Shown in pieces: positions 1-7,083 of a DNA stretch of 64,000 nucleotides. The stretch's first letter is position 1; each line of letters begins with the position of its first letter. The stretch lies in NCBI RefSeq assembly GCF_041435435.1, contig NZ_CP108494.1, positions 744,001 through 808,000 of the forward strand, read 5' to 3'. Position numbers and translations under genes: made by a program. The notes beneath the pieces were generated by a model. It saw nothing but the letters and a program-made list of their open reading frames with translations, was not told the origin of the DNA and searched no databases. The stretch comes from Streptomyces sp. NBC_01241. Lineage in GTDB: Bacteria > Actinomycetota > Actinomycetes > Streptomycetales > Streptomycetaceae.

Positions 1-1
1 G

Positions 2-421
2 GGCGACTACCCGCCGGAGAAGATCGCCTTCCAGATGAAGACCCCGCTCTGGTGCCGGACCCAGGCATCCGAGGTCGGGGACCGCTGCCGGGAGGTGGTC
101 GACCAACTGCTGGAGGTGAACGCCCTCTACCGACTCCGCGCCGCCCAGGGGATCCTCGGACTGCGCAAGAAGTACAGCGACGTCCGCCTGGAGGCCGCCT
201 GCGCGAAGGCCCTCACGGTCGGTGACCCCTCCTACCGCACCATCAAGGGCATCCTGATCGCCGGCACCGAGACCGACCCCGAGCCGGAGACCGGCGACGC
301 CGGCGCCGCGGCCTTCCTCCACGGCCCCGGGGGCCTGTTCCCCACCGACATCCCCGCCCAGACACTGGGCGGACTCCACGAGGACCAGGGCCACGACGAC
401 GCTGAGGAGGCCGTGCGATGA
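2..421 (+). CDS. istA: IS21-family transposase IstA, C-terminal part (cut by window edge)
   Basis: The frame is open from the first bases of the window and encodes the last 139 residues of a protein; the start lies outside. It begins GDYPPEKIAF and includes YRLRAAQGILGLRKKY followed by YRTIKGILIAG, which is how IS21 transposases end, after the catalytic core. Its TGA overlaps the ATG of the next gene (ATGA at 418-421), the usual istA-istB arrangement. The DDE core cannot be checked because it is not in the window, so I cannot say whether the transposase is intact. Family assignment rests on the tail plus the istB neighbour. Confidence 0.8.
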   Translation, partial: GDYPPEKIAFQMKTPLWCRTQASEVGDRCREVVDQLLEVNALYRLRAAQGILGLRKKYSDVRLEAACAKALTVGDPSYRTIKGILIAGTETDPEPETGDAGAAAFLHGPGGLFPTDIPAQTLGGLHEDQGHDDAEEAVR

Positions 422-1188
422 GCGTGATGGACACCGCCCTGCGCGAGTCACTGAAAGTTCTCCGGCTGTCCGGGATGATGGAGACCCTTGACGCCCGCCT
501 GGCCCAGGCCCACGGCGGAGAGCTCGGACACCTCGACTTTCTCCAGGTCCTCTGCCAGGACGAGATCACCCGCCGCGAGACCGTCGCCTTCCAACGCCGC
601 CTACACCGGGCTAAGTTCGAGCAGCAGGTGACCTTGGAAGAGTTCGACTTCACCGCCTCCTCCAAGCTCCCCGCCGCCCAGATCCGGGACCTGGCCGCTC
701 TACGCTGGCTCCACGCCGGTGAGTCCGTAATTCTGTTCGGGCCGGTCGGGGTCGGCAAGACCCATATCGCCCAGGCCCTGGGGCACCTCGCCGTCCGCCA
801 GGGCGCGAACGTCCGCTTCGCCAAGACCAGCCGAATCGTGGCCGAGCTCGCCGGCGGCCACGCGGACCGGACCTGGGACAAGCGCATGCGCGAGCTGATC
901 CGCCCCGACGTCCTGATCCTCGACGACTTCGCCATGCGCCAGATGACCGCCGCCCAGGCCGACGACCTCTACGAGCTGGTCAGCGAGCGGCAGGGACGAT
1001 CTCTGATCATCACCAGCAACCGGGCTCCCAGCGACTGGTATCCCCTGTTCCCCAACCCCGTCGTCGCCGAATCGCTCCTCGACCGGCTGATCAACACCAG
1101 CCACCAGGTCATCATGAACGGTCCCAGCTACCGACCCAACAAACGCCCCAGGAACCCGGCCGACAAGAACGGAACAGCAGCCTCATAG
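418..1188 (+). CDS. istB: IS21-family helper ATPase IstB
   Basis: A 256-residue AAA+ ATPase that assists the IstA transposase in target capture. Walker A GPVGVGKT lies at residues 108-115 and Walker B DVLILDDF at 164-171, followed by a sensor-like LIITSNRAPSDWYPLF segment and the family motif LLDRLINTSHQVIMNGPSYR near the C-terminus. The N-terminal 90 residues match the IstB helper-domain pattern (LKVLRLSGM, then LDFLQVLCQDE). Length is normal for IstB (about 250-260). Translation is coupled to istA by an ATGA overlap. No convincing right-hand terminal repeat was located in the 75 bp before the next gene. Confidence 0.92.
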   Translation: MSVMDTALRESLKVLRLSGMMETLDARLAQAHGGELGHLDFLQVLCQDEITRRETVAFQRRLHRAKFEQQVTLEEFDFTASSKLPAAQIRDLAALRWLHAGESVILFGPVGVGKTHIAQALGHLAVRQGANVRFAKTSRIVAELAGGHADRTWDKRMRELIRPDVLILDDFAMRQMTAAQADDLYELVSERQGRSLIITSNRAPSDWYPLFPNPVVAESLLDRLINTSHQVIMNGPSYRPNKRPRNPADKNGTAAS

Positions 1189-1264
1189 GGCAGCTGACCA
1201 TGGGAATCATCGGATCGGCGCCTGGGCCGTGGGGCTCAGGCGCCTCGGCCTCGGTTCGCCGACG

Positions 1265-1807
1265 CTAGTTGATATTGATGTTGAACGTGGAGACCTTGCC
1301 GTCCGCAGCGGTGAGGGTGACCGGCCCGAAGGTGATAATCACGGCCGAGTTGCCTCCCGGACCCTTGTAGTAGCCCGCCGCTCCGGTGACCCGGACAGCC
1401 AATGCCACGAGCGTCGACGCACCTTGCTCATCGGCGTTGATCTCCGGCTGGGCAAGGGCGGGATGCCCGTTGGCTTCTGCCCAGTCACGGAACCTGCGGG
1501 CGTCCCGGCTCATATCGGGCAGGATGCTCTTGTTGGCCCAGGCCCACAGCCATGAGCCCGAGCCGGGGCTGAAACTGCCGAGGATCTGAGCGGGCGCTGT
1601 CGCCGTCTTGTCGGGGAAGGTCCAGGTGATGATGCCGGTCGTCTGGTCCAGATCCCAGCGGTCCGCTGAACCCAGCCCCCAAGACATGTGGGCACGACCC
1701 AACTGTTCGATCATGTCTTCGCCCTGCAGAAGCAGGGGGCTCAGGTCGGCTCGCTCTCCAGCCTGACCAGCACTCTCCGGCTCATTGGCCCGCTTGAACA
1801 TACCCAT
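1265..1807 (-). CDS. DUF6882-like protein of unknown function
   Basis: A 180-residue soluble protein. The segment WDLDQTTGIITWTF followed by AQILGSFSPGSGSWLWAWAN is the hallmark I associate with DUF6882 proteins of streptomycetes; no function is known to me. The C-terminal half is polar and ends in a beta-rich stretch (SAVIITFGPVTLTA). The start is uncertain: a GTG at 1831 and ATGs at 1807 and 1801 are in frame and none has a strong ribosome binding site; I chose ATG 1807. It lies between the IS21 genes and an IS110 scrap, so its neighbours give no functional clue. Confidence 0.65.
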   Translation of the reverse strand: MGMFKRANEPESAGQAGERADLSPLLLQGEDMIEQLGRAHMSWGLGSADRWDLDQTTGIITWTFPDKTATAPAQILGSFSPGSGSWLWAWANKSILPDMSRDARRFRDWAEANGHPALAQPEINADEQGASTLVALAVRVTGAAGYYKGPGGNSAVIITFGPVTLTAADGKVSTFNININ

Positions 1808-1929
1808 GCCGCGGAGTCTGCCAGAGGCCACCGACCAGTCGACGACGGCCTCTTACACCTGACACCTCGCCACCGACAGGGTGGGGAATTACGTGACCAC
1901 ACGGCCGGGGAATTACGTGATCGTCCACA

Positions 1930-2140
1930 GCAACGGACGATTTCGCGTCGGGTCTTGCCCTCCTTGATGCGGCGCTCGTAGTAGTCCTGGGTGCGCGGGT
2001 CGACCCGCAGGCGGGTGAACACGATGCGATGCGGCGCAGCATTGGCCTGCCGGTCGCCGCCGCGGTTGAGGCGACGGTACTGCCGGCGTCCCGAGGAACG
2101 CTCGACGGGACTGACCCCGCACAAAGCGGCGAAGGACGCC
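1930..2140 (-). pseudogene. IS110-family transposase fragment
   Basis: About 70 codons on the minus strand read ASFAALCGVSPVERSSGRR, then RLNRGGDRQANA, then DPRTQDYYERRIKEGKTRRE. This is the conserved C-terminal domain of IS110/IS116/IS902 transposases (the region with the SG..R..N.GG.R..N motif). There is no start, no N-terminal RuvC-like domain and the frame runs into unrelated sequence at both ends, so it is a scrap. A second, shorter piece of the same domain lies on the opposite strand at 2985-3061. Confidence 0.75.
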
Positions 2141-2147
2141 CTGCACG

Positions 2148-2272
2148 CTCTTCCTGACAGTGTCGCCCGGGCTGGGCACGGGGAACGCGCTGGTGGTGAT
2201 GCTGCTGGTGCAGCTCGGGTGGTGGCGGTGACGGGGCTGCTGAATCTGCGGCCGCCCCGGGTGGTCGGCTGA
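2148..2272 (+). pseudogene. Possible frameshifted tail of a membrane transporter
   Basis: The plus strand reads LFLTVSPGLGTGNALVVMLL, then, after a one-base shift near 2218, VVAVTGLLNLRPPRVVG and a stop. A hydrophobic helix followed by a short basic tail ending just before a strong terminator (2327-2361) looks like the end of a major-facilitator-type transporter whose body is missing. The evidence is thin and based only on hydrophobic pattern and position. Confidence 0.22.
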
Positions 2273-2326
2273 GACGCGGGTGCTCGGCCGAGAGCTGAGC
2301 GGGACCGGCCGCGCCCGGTACGGCAG

Positions 2327-2361
2327 CAGGGCCCGGACCGCGCGTCGCGGTCCGGGCCCTG
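2327..2361. terminator. Strong bidirectional hairpin terminator
   Basis: A perfect 16-bp stem, CAGGGCCCGGACCGCG paired with its complement, around a 3-nt loop. It lies between remnants on the left and the minus-strand DUF6243 gene on the right, so it would end transcription of that gene and of anything reading rightward. Confidence 0.75.
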
Positions 2362-2394
2362 CCCCATGCGGTGCCGCCCTGCGGCGGCGGTGCG

Positions 2395-2610
2395 TCAGCT
2401 CTGTGCGGTGTCGTCGCTCGTCTGCCCGGCGCCCTCGGCTGCGCCTGCCTTCTCGCGCATCTTGCGCACCAGCTCCGCCTTCTGGTCGGCTGCACCCTGG
2501 CGGTCGAGGTTGCGGTGCGGACCGTTGTTCTGCCGTTCGGCGCGGGACAGCTTCTTGCGCTGGCCGCCGCCCATGCCCACGGGGTTGTTGATGTTCTTGC
2601 TCACGGTCAC
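2395..2610 (-). CDS. DUF6243 family small protein
   Basis: A 71-residue very basic, hydrophilic protein starting MTVSKNINNPVGMGGGQRKK and continuing with RAERQNNGPHRNLDRQGAAD, the recognisable signature of streptomycete DUF6243 proteins. Function unknown; no signal peptide or membrane segment. GTG start with a GGGAG ribosome binding site eight bases upstream. The gene ends just before the 2327-2361 hairpin. The acidic/serine-rich C-terminus (TSDDTAQS) is probably disordered. Confidence 0.8.
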   Translation of the reverse strand: MTVSKNINNPVGMGGGQRKKLSRAERQNNGPHRNLDRQGAADQKAELVRKMREKAGAAEGAGQTSDDTAQS

Positions 2611-2984
2611 GGGTTCTCCCGGTAATGATGTGAAGTGATCTACGGATTCATCGGTGGGGGACGGGCGGCGACGTCGAAGGACGTCAGCAGGGGCCCATCA
2701 CGCTCTCACTCGTAAATCGGCGTCTGGAAGAACATGACAAAGACGTTACCCGGTTCCGTCGGCCCCGCACACCAACCTTTTCGCCGCCCCGGCGTCGGCC
2801 GGGCCTTCGGCGAGCGCCCGGGGCCAGCCGTTTCCTTCCGGGAATCTCAGCACCGCCAGCACCCGCCGGAGGTCGCCGCCCGCCCGGGGCAGGTCCAGAT
2901 GGGCGTTACTGGGCCGCCGCGGGCGTTGTCAGTGGTCGCGAGCACACTGACGGCATGAGAGACCATCTCACTTGCGCCACGCCG

Positions 2985-3061
2985 TTACGGCCAGCCTCGC
3001 TGCGGAACGTCTGCGCAGCGAGGCGTCGTTCGCGGCGCTGTGCGCGGTCAGCCCACCCTAG
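2985..3061 (+). pseudogene. IS110-family transposase scrap
   Basis: Within the otherwise gene-free stretch 2611-3162 the plus strand reads AERLRSEASFAALCAVSPP and then a TAG. RLRSEASFAALCGVSP is the start of the C-terminal IS110 domain, so this is a short broken piece, in opposite orientation to the 1930-2140 fragment, which begins at the same motif. The rest of 2611-2984 and 3062-3162 shows no gene I can support. Confidence 0.4.
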
Positions 3062-3162
3062 TGCGACCGACGACTCCGTGACACAGCTGGGAACTGATCA
3101 CCGGGCTACGGAGTCCGTCATAGTGTGAACGGCCGGGATGCCAGTGAAGTGGTGGGGAAGTT

Positions 3163-3825
3163 GTGACGAACAGCAGCGGTAGCAATCCGTCGGCAGCGGG
3201 TCCGGGCACGTCTGCGCCGGGGCAGCCGCGCTGGGCCTGGTGGGTCGTAGGCATCGTCGTGCCCGTCGTTGGCATCGCAGCCACGGTGTTCGTGAGCAAC
3301 CGGCACAGCTCTGCTGACGACTCGAAGCCACCCGCCGTCGCGGGGGCACCGTCTGCCACGCATGATCAAGCCAAGCCAGCCGCATCAGCGGATCCGGCCA
3401 GCCCGGAGAACACGGCGTCCCGCGCCATGTTCGGTCCACACGACATTCAGTTCCGGACCAGCGCCTACGGGGTTGACATCGACTTCGACACGCGCAAGCC
3501 GCTTGTTGCGGATGACCTCAAGGGCGCCGACTTGTCGGCCGTCACTGATGGAAGCGGGACGGCTGGTTCCACCAACTTCCATGGCGGCCCCCGGCTCGCG
3601 GCGATCATCGCGCCGATTTCGGGAAGTGATGCTGATCCAACCGAGGCGCAGTGCGCGGAGGCGTTGCGGAGCAACGGCGACCCCATGCTGCAGGACCCGC
3701 CTCAGGATGCGCAGTTCTGTGTTCAGACCACCGAGGGGCGTATTGCGTTCGTGCGTGTCGTGTCGGCCGCACCGGGTGGGCACACCATGAGGCTCACAGC
3801 GACGGTTTGGGACCTCGCCACCTAG
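3163..3825 (+). CDS. Membrane-anchored extracytoplasmic protein, unknown function
   Basis: A 220-residue protein with a short Ser/Gly/Pro-rich cytoplasmic start, one membrane segment (WAWWVVGIVVPVVGIAATVF, about residues 24-43) and an exposed domain. The segment after the membrane is disordered (Ala/Pro/Ser), then a folded part ends with two cysteines (AQCAEALR and QFCVQTTEGRIAFVRV) that could form a disulfide. This C-terminal block recurs in many streptomycete membrane-anchored proteins of unknown role. GTG start with a GGGGAAG ribosome binding site. It appears monocistronic, followed by a hairpin. Confidence 0.72.
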   Translation: MTNSSGSNPSAAGPGTSAPGQPRWAWWVVGIVVPVVGIAATVFVSNRHSSADDSKPPAVAGAPSATHDQAKPAASADPASPENTASRAMFGPHDIQFRTSAYGVDIDFDTRKPLVADDLKGADLSAVTDGSGTAGSTNFHGGPRLAAIIAPISGSDADPTEAQCAEALRSNGDPMLQDPPQDAQFCVQTTEGRIAFVRVVSAAPGGHTMRLTATVWDLAT

Positions 3826-3915
3826 GACTTGTCCGGCCGATCACCGGGCCTGCGTAGTTCTGGACGCGCGCTGCAGCGGATGTCATGATCACGCTGTCGT
3901 CGGGTGTGGGCCCGA

Positions 3916-3940
3916 GGCCCCGGGATCCGCTCCCGGGGCC
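3916..3940. terminator. Hairpin terminator
   Basis: A 10-bp stem GGCCCCGGGA / TCCCGGGGCC with loop TCCGC, between the plus-strand membrane protein gene and the minus-strand gene remnant ending at 3951. It could serve both. Confidence 0.55.
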
Positions 3941-3950
3941 CGGACTCAGG

Positions 3951-4242
3951 CTATGCGGACCCTGTTTGTTCTGCTGACTCGTCCCACACCTGGCTCTGGT
4001 AAGCGTGAGCCTCAGCGCACAGTTCGCCTAGATAGTGCAGCAGGGCCCTCGGGTCGGGGTTCACCAGTGCGATACGGACGACCGTACCCACGACCGTCGC
4101 GTCATCCAGGGACAACACCCATGCCTTGATCGTTTCTCGGTCAGCGCTCACTGGCGGCATGGAGAGAATTCCGGGAAGATCACGGCGAGCCTGTGTGGCC
4201 TGAATGCTCAGGGCGCCCCGTTCTGCTGCGGGCATGGCGCCT
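3951..4242 (-). pseudogene. 3' part of a gene split by the IS256 element
   Basis: The minus strand encodes a credible C-terminus: DRETIKAWVLSLDDATVVGT, then VVRIALVNPDPRALLHYLGE and LCAEAHAYQSQVWDESAEQT before TAG. The open frame upstream is antisense to the IS256 transposase, so the gene is cut at its 5' side by the element's left end. Its lower-GC codon choice matches the 5' fragment on the other side of the element (6866-7078), and I infer the two were one gene. I recognise no family. Confidence 0.55.
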
Positions 4243-4836
4243 GCCGAGGGTCTGTACGGTAACCGGTGTAACTCCCGAGCTGGAAGCGACAGTTGATGAC
4301 TGACGTGATGAGTGACATCAAGGCCGGGGAGGCCGCCGTGGGTGCGCTGGATGCTGTGGATGACAGTCTGGTTGCCGAACTGGTGGCCCGGGCCCAGGCC
4401 GGCGGAGTGAAGCTGACCGGCGAGGGCGGCCTTCTGGCGGAGCTGACGCGCAAGGTGCTGGAGTCCGCGCTGGAGGGTGAGCTGACCGACCACCTCGGAC
4501 ACGAGCCCGGTGAACGGGTCGAGGGCGGCCGGGAGAATTACCGCAACGGCCACCGGTCCAAGACCGTGACCACCGAGGTCGGCCCGGTGGAGATCGCGGT
4601 GCCGCGGGACCGGGCGGGCACGTTCGAACCGCAGCTGGTCAAGAAGCGCCAGCGGCGCCTGGGCGGCGTGGACGAGATGGTCCTGTCCCTGTCCGCGAAG
4701 GGCCTTACCCACGGCGAGATCTCCGCCCACCTGGCCGAGGTCTACGGCACGGAGGTCTCCAAGACCACTGTCTCCACGATCACCGACAGCGTGATGGCCG
4801 GCATGGCCGAATGGCAGAACCGTCCCCTGGACAGCG

Positions 4837-6066
4837 GGCGGTTTCTAGCGGTGATTGCGAATCACGGAAACTGTGATGCTATGCCCCAGTCTTGCATGAC
4901 CTCGGACGGAGTACGGTCTCCCAGGACCATTCGGGGGCGCTCGTTGAGCTGACGGGCCACGGCCGTCAGGTTGCGCAGGGAGTGGACCGTAAGGTCGGTG
5001 CCCTTGGGGAAGTACTGCCGCAGCAGCCCGTTGATGTTCTCGTTGGTGCCGCGCTGCCAGGGAGAATGAGGATCGCAGAAATAGATCCGGAAGCCGGAGA
5101 GGGCCTCTATCTCTTCATGGAGGACGAGCTCGCGCCCCTGGTCCCAGGTCAGGGTCCGCCGCAACGCTCGTGGCAGATCGGCGGTCTGCGAGACCAGGGC
5201 GTCGCGCATCGGCTGGGCCTTCCAGCCGTGCGGCAGGTGGATCAGGCGAACGAAGCGGGTCGTGCGGTCGACGAGGGTTCCTATAGCGGACCGCTGAGCG
5301 CGTCCGATGATGAGGTCTCCCTCCCAATCGCCGGGCGTTTCACGATCGTTGACCGTGGCGGGTCGGTCATGGACGAGCGTCATGTTCTTGATCTTGTTGG
5401 GTGAGACGACGCCACGGCGTTGCCGCTTGCGGCGGGTGCGTCCGGTGCGCAGTCGGCCCTCACGCTTGCCCAGAAGGCCAGCGAACAGGCCACGGTAGAT
5501 CGTCTCCGGACAGGCCCGCATGCGAGGGTTGTCCGGGTGCTCGCGTGCGAGGTGTCGAGCAATCTGCTGCGGGGACCACTTCTCGTCGAGCTTCTCGCGC
5601 ACTGCCGCGCGCAGGGGTCCGTGGTCGCGGAGTTTCTCTTCTTTGGGGCGTTGGCGACGCAGGAGCGCCTGGTTGTGTGCCCACCAGGGTTCGTACTCCC
5701 CGTTCTCCTTCCGGCCGCGTCCAATCTCCCGGTAGACCGTCGAAACGCTCTTGCCGATCTCGGCGGCGATGACGACCGGGCTCCGCCCGGCGCGCAGACC
5801 GTCGGCGATGGCGATCCGGTCGTCCTGGGTCAGGAAGCGTGGCGAGATGGGAGGGTCAGGAATGATCATGCTTCCAGCATCGATGAACCAGTTGGACCCG
5901 CAGCTCACCGATACGCCCACTTGGCGGGCGGCCGCTGCCCCCTTCAGGCCCTTGCGCCGCAGCTCGAAGTACCGCCGTCTGGCCGACGACGGCATGCGAT
6001 TGGCTCCTCCACGAGGCATGCGAACCATCTCCCCTTGGATGTTCGCAACCACCGATCGAATTCAAG
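4837..6066 (-). mobile_element. IS30-family insertion sequence nested in IS256
   Basis: A 1230-bp element. The ends form an imperfect inverted repeat with the core CGGTGRTTGCGAA about 12 bases in from each tip (left 4849-4861; right copy around 6042-6054). It is flanked by a 3-bp direct repeat GCG (4834-4836 and 6067-6069), fitting the short duplications of IS30 elements. One duplication plus the element accounts exactly for the break in the IS256 transposase frame. Confidence 0.88.
4862..6019 (-). CDS. IS30-family DDE transposase
   Basis: About 385 residues with an N-terminal helix-turn-helix region, a second HTH (RSPVVIAAEIGKSVSTVYRE) and a DDE integrase core. Catalytic acids are visible: Asp in GDWEGDLIIG, Asp in LTWDQGRELVLH and Glu in RGTNENINGLLRQYFPKGTD. 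The start is uncertain: I chose ATG 6019 with GGGGAG upstream; ATG 6028 and GTG 6052 are also in frame. The C-terminus (RTPSEVM) is normal. No frameshift is visible, so the element may still be able to move. Confidence 0.9.
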   Translation of the reverse strand: MPRGGANRMPSSARRRYFELRRKGLKGAAAARQVGVSVSCGSNWFIDAGSMIIPDPPISPRFLTQDDRIAIADGLRAGRSPVVIAAEIGKSVSTVYREIGRGRKENGEYEPWWAHNQALLRRQRPKEEKLRDHGPLRAAVREKLDEKWSPQQIARHLAREHPDNPRMRACPETIYRGLFAGLLGKREGRLRTGRTRRKRQRRGVVSPNKIKNMTLVHDRPATVNDRETPGDWEGDLIIGRAQRSAIGTLVDRTTRFVRLIHLPHGWKAQPMRDALVSQTADLPRALRRTLTWDQGRELVLHEEIEALSGFRIYFCDPHSPWQRGTNENINGLLRQYFPKGTDLTVHSLRNLTAVARQLNERPRMVLGDRTPSEVMQDWGIASQFP

Positions 6067-6865
6067 GCGTGTATCCGGTCGTCTTCATCGACTGCGTGAA
6101 CGTGAAGGTCAGGGATGGGCAGGTCGCCAACCGGCCCGTCTACATGGCCTTGGCCGTGACGGCGGAGGGGCATCGGGACATCCTGGGCCTGTGGGTCGGC
6201 GACGGCGGCGAGGGCGCCAAGTACTGGCTGCAGGTCCTTACCGAGATCAAGAACCGGGGCGCCCGTGATGTGCTGATGCTGGTCTGCGACGGCCTGACCG
6301 GTCTTCCGGACGCGGTCAACACGGTCTGGCCTGCGACGATCGTGCAAACGTGCGTGGTTCACCTCCTGCGGAACAGCTTCCGTTACGCGGCCAGGCAGGA
6401 CTGGGAGAAGATCGCGAAGGCGCTCAAGCCCATCTACACCGCGCCGACCGAGGACGCCGCCCTGGAACGCTTCATGGAGTTCAATGAGGCCTGGGGAAGG
6501 AAATACCCGGCGATCGTGCGGCTGTGGGAAAGCGCCTGGGCGGAGTTCGTCCCCTTCCTCCAGTTCGATATTGAGATCCGGAAAATCGTGTGCACCACCA
6601 ACGCAATCGAGTCCGTCAACGCCCGTATCCGCAAGGCCGTGAGGGCCCGCGGGCACTTCCCCACTGAACAGGCCGCGCTCAAGTGCGTCTACCTCGCGGT
6701 GATGAGCCTGGACCCCAAGGGCACCGGAAGCAAGCGCTGGACCATGCGCTGGAAAGCCGCACTCCAAGCCTTCGACATCACCTTCGACGGCCGGCTCACT
6801 GCCGGACGCCGGTAGAAACAATCAACCGAGTCCCACCGTTCGCTGTACAGACCCGCGTCCTCGGC

Positions 6866-7078
6866 TAGAGGTGTGAGAGAACCCTTCACTGACAGTGAAC
6901 TGTCGGCACTGAATCCCGCCGCGACAAGTGCGGTTTGCCAGGTGTCGGTGCATGTCGGCATCGTGACTGAGATGCGGTAGTTGCCGTGTGTTCGGCGCAA
7001 GGTCGCTACAAGTCGCGGAACCATTCGTGTGGCAAGGTCCGCGTCTCGTCGGGTGTTTCCACCGGCGAGTAGAGGCAC
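6866..7078 (-). pseudogene. 5' part of a gene split by the IS256 element
   Basis: The frame opens with GTG 7078, five bases after the stop of the 671-aa gene, and encodes MPLLAGGNTRRDADLATRMV, then SVTMPTCTDTWQTALVAAGF and SADSSLSVKGSLTPLAEDA before entering the IS256 right end. Position and direction make it the third gene of the DUF4132 operon. Codon use is less GC-rich than in its operon partners but like the 3951-4242 fragment, which I infer is its other half. No family recognised. Confidence 0.55.
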
Positions 7079-7083
7079 GCTGA

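Larger units (their letters stand above)
4293..6815 (+). pseudogene. IS256-family (mutator-type) transposase, interrupted by IS30
   Basis: The N-terminal piece runs from TTG 4293 (ATG 4296) to 4836 and the C-terminal piece from 6070 to 6815. Joining 4836 to 6070 gives an uninterrupted 429-residue protein, normal for the family, across the expected PLD-SVYPVVFID junction. The acidic residues are in place: Asp in VVFIDCVNVKVRDGQ, Asp in LMLVCDGLTG and Glu in CTTNAIESVNARIRK. The gene is therefore intact apart from the insertion and is inactive as it stands. The N-terminal half (ESALEGELTDHLGHEPGE) could still be made as a truncated protein. Confidence 0.9.
4243..6865 (+). mobile_element. IS256-family insertion sequence carrying a nested IS30 element
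   Basis: Imperfect terminal inverted repeats bracket the element: GGGTCTGTACGGTAACCGGTG at about 4248 on the left and, as reverse complement, GGGTCTGTACAGCGAACGGTG ending at about 6854 on the right; about 22 of 29 aligned positions match, and a GCCGAGG block may extend both ends. Without the IS30 insertion the element would be about 1.39 kb, normal for IS256. No perfect 8-9 bp target duplication is visible, so ends are approximate. Confidence 0.8.

Noticed and set aside
243..935. Long minus-strand open frame antisense to istB
   Set aside because: Arg/Ser-rich shadow translation with no motif; the plus-strand IstB is unmistakable.
3951..4730. 259-aa minus-strand ORF taken as one gene
   Set aside because: Only the part left of about 4242 looks coding; the rest is antisense to the IS256 transposase.
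4243..6865. An 8-9 bp target duplication for the IS256 element
   Set aside because: Flanks (GCCTGCCG versus GTCCTCGG) do not match, so none is claimed.
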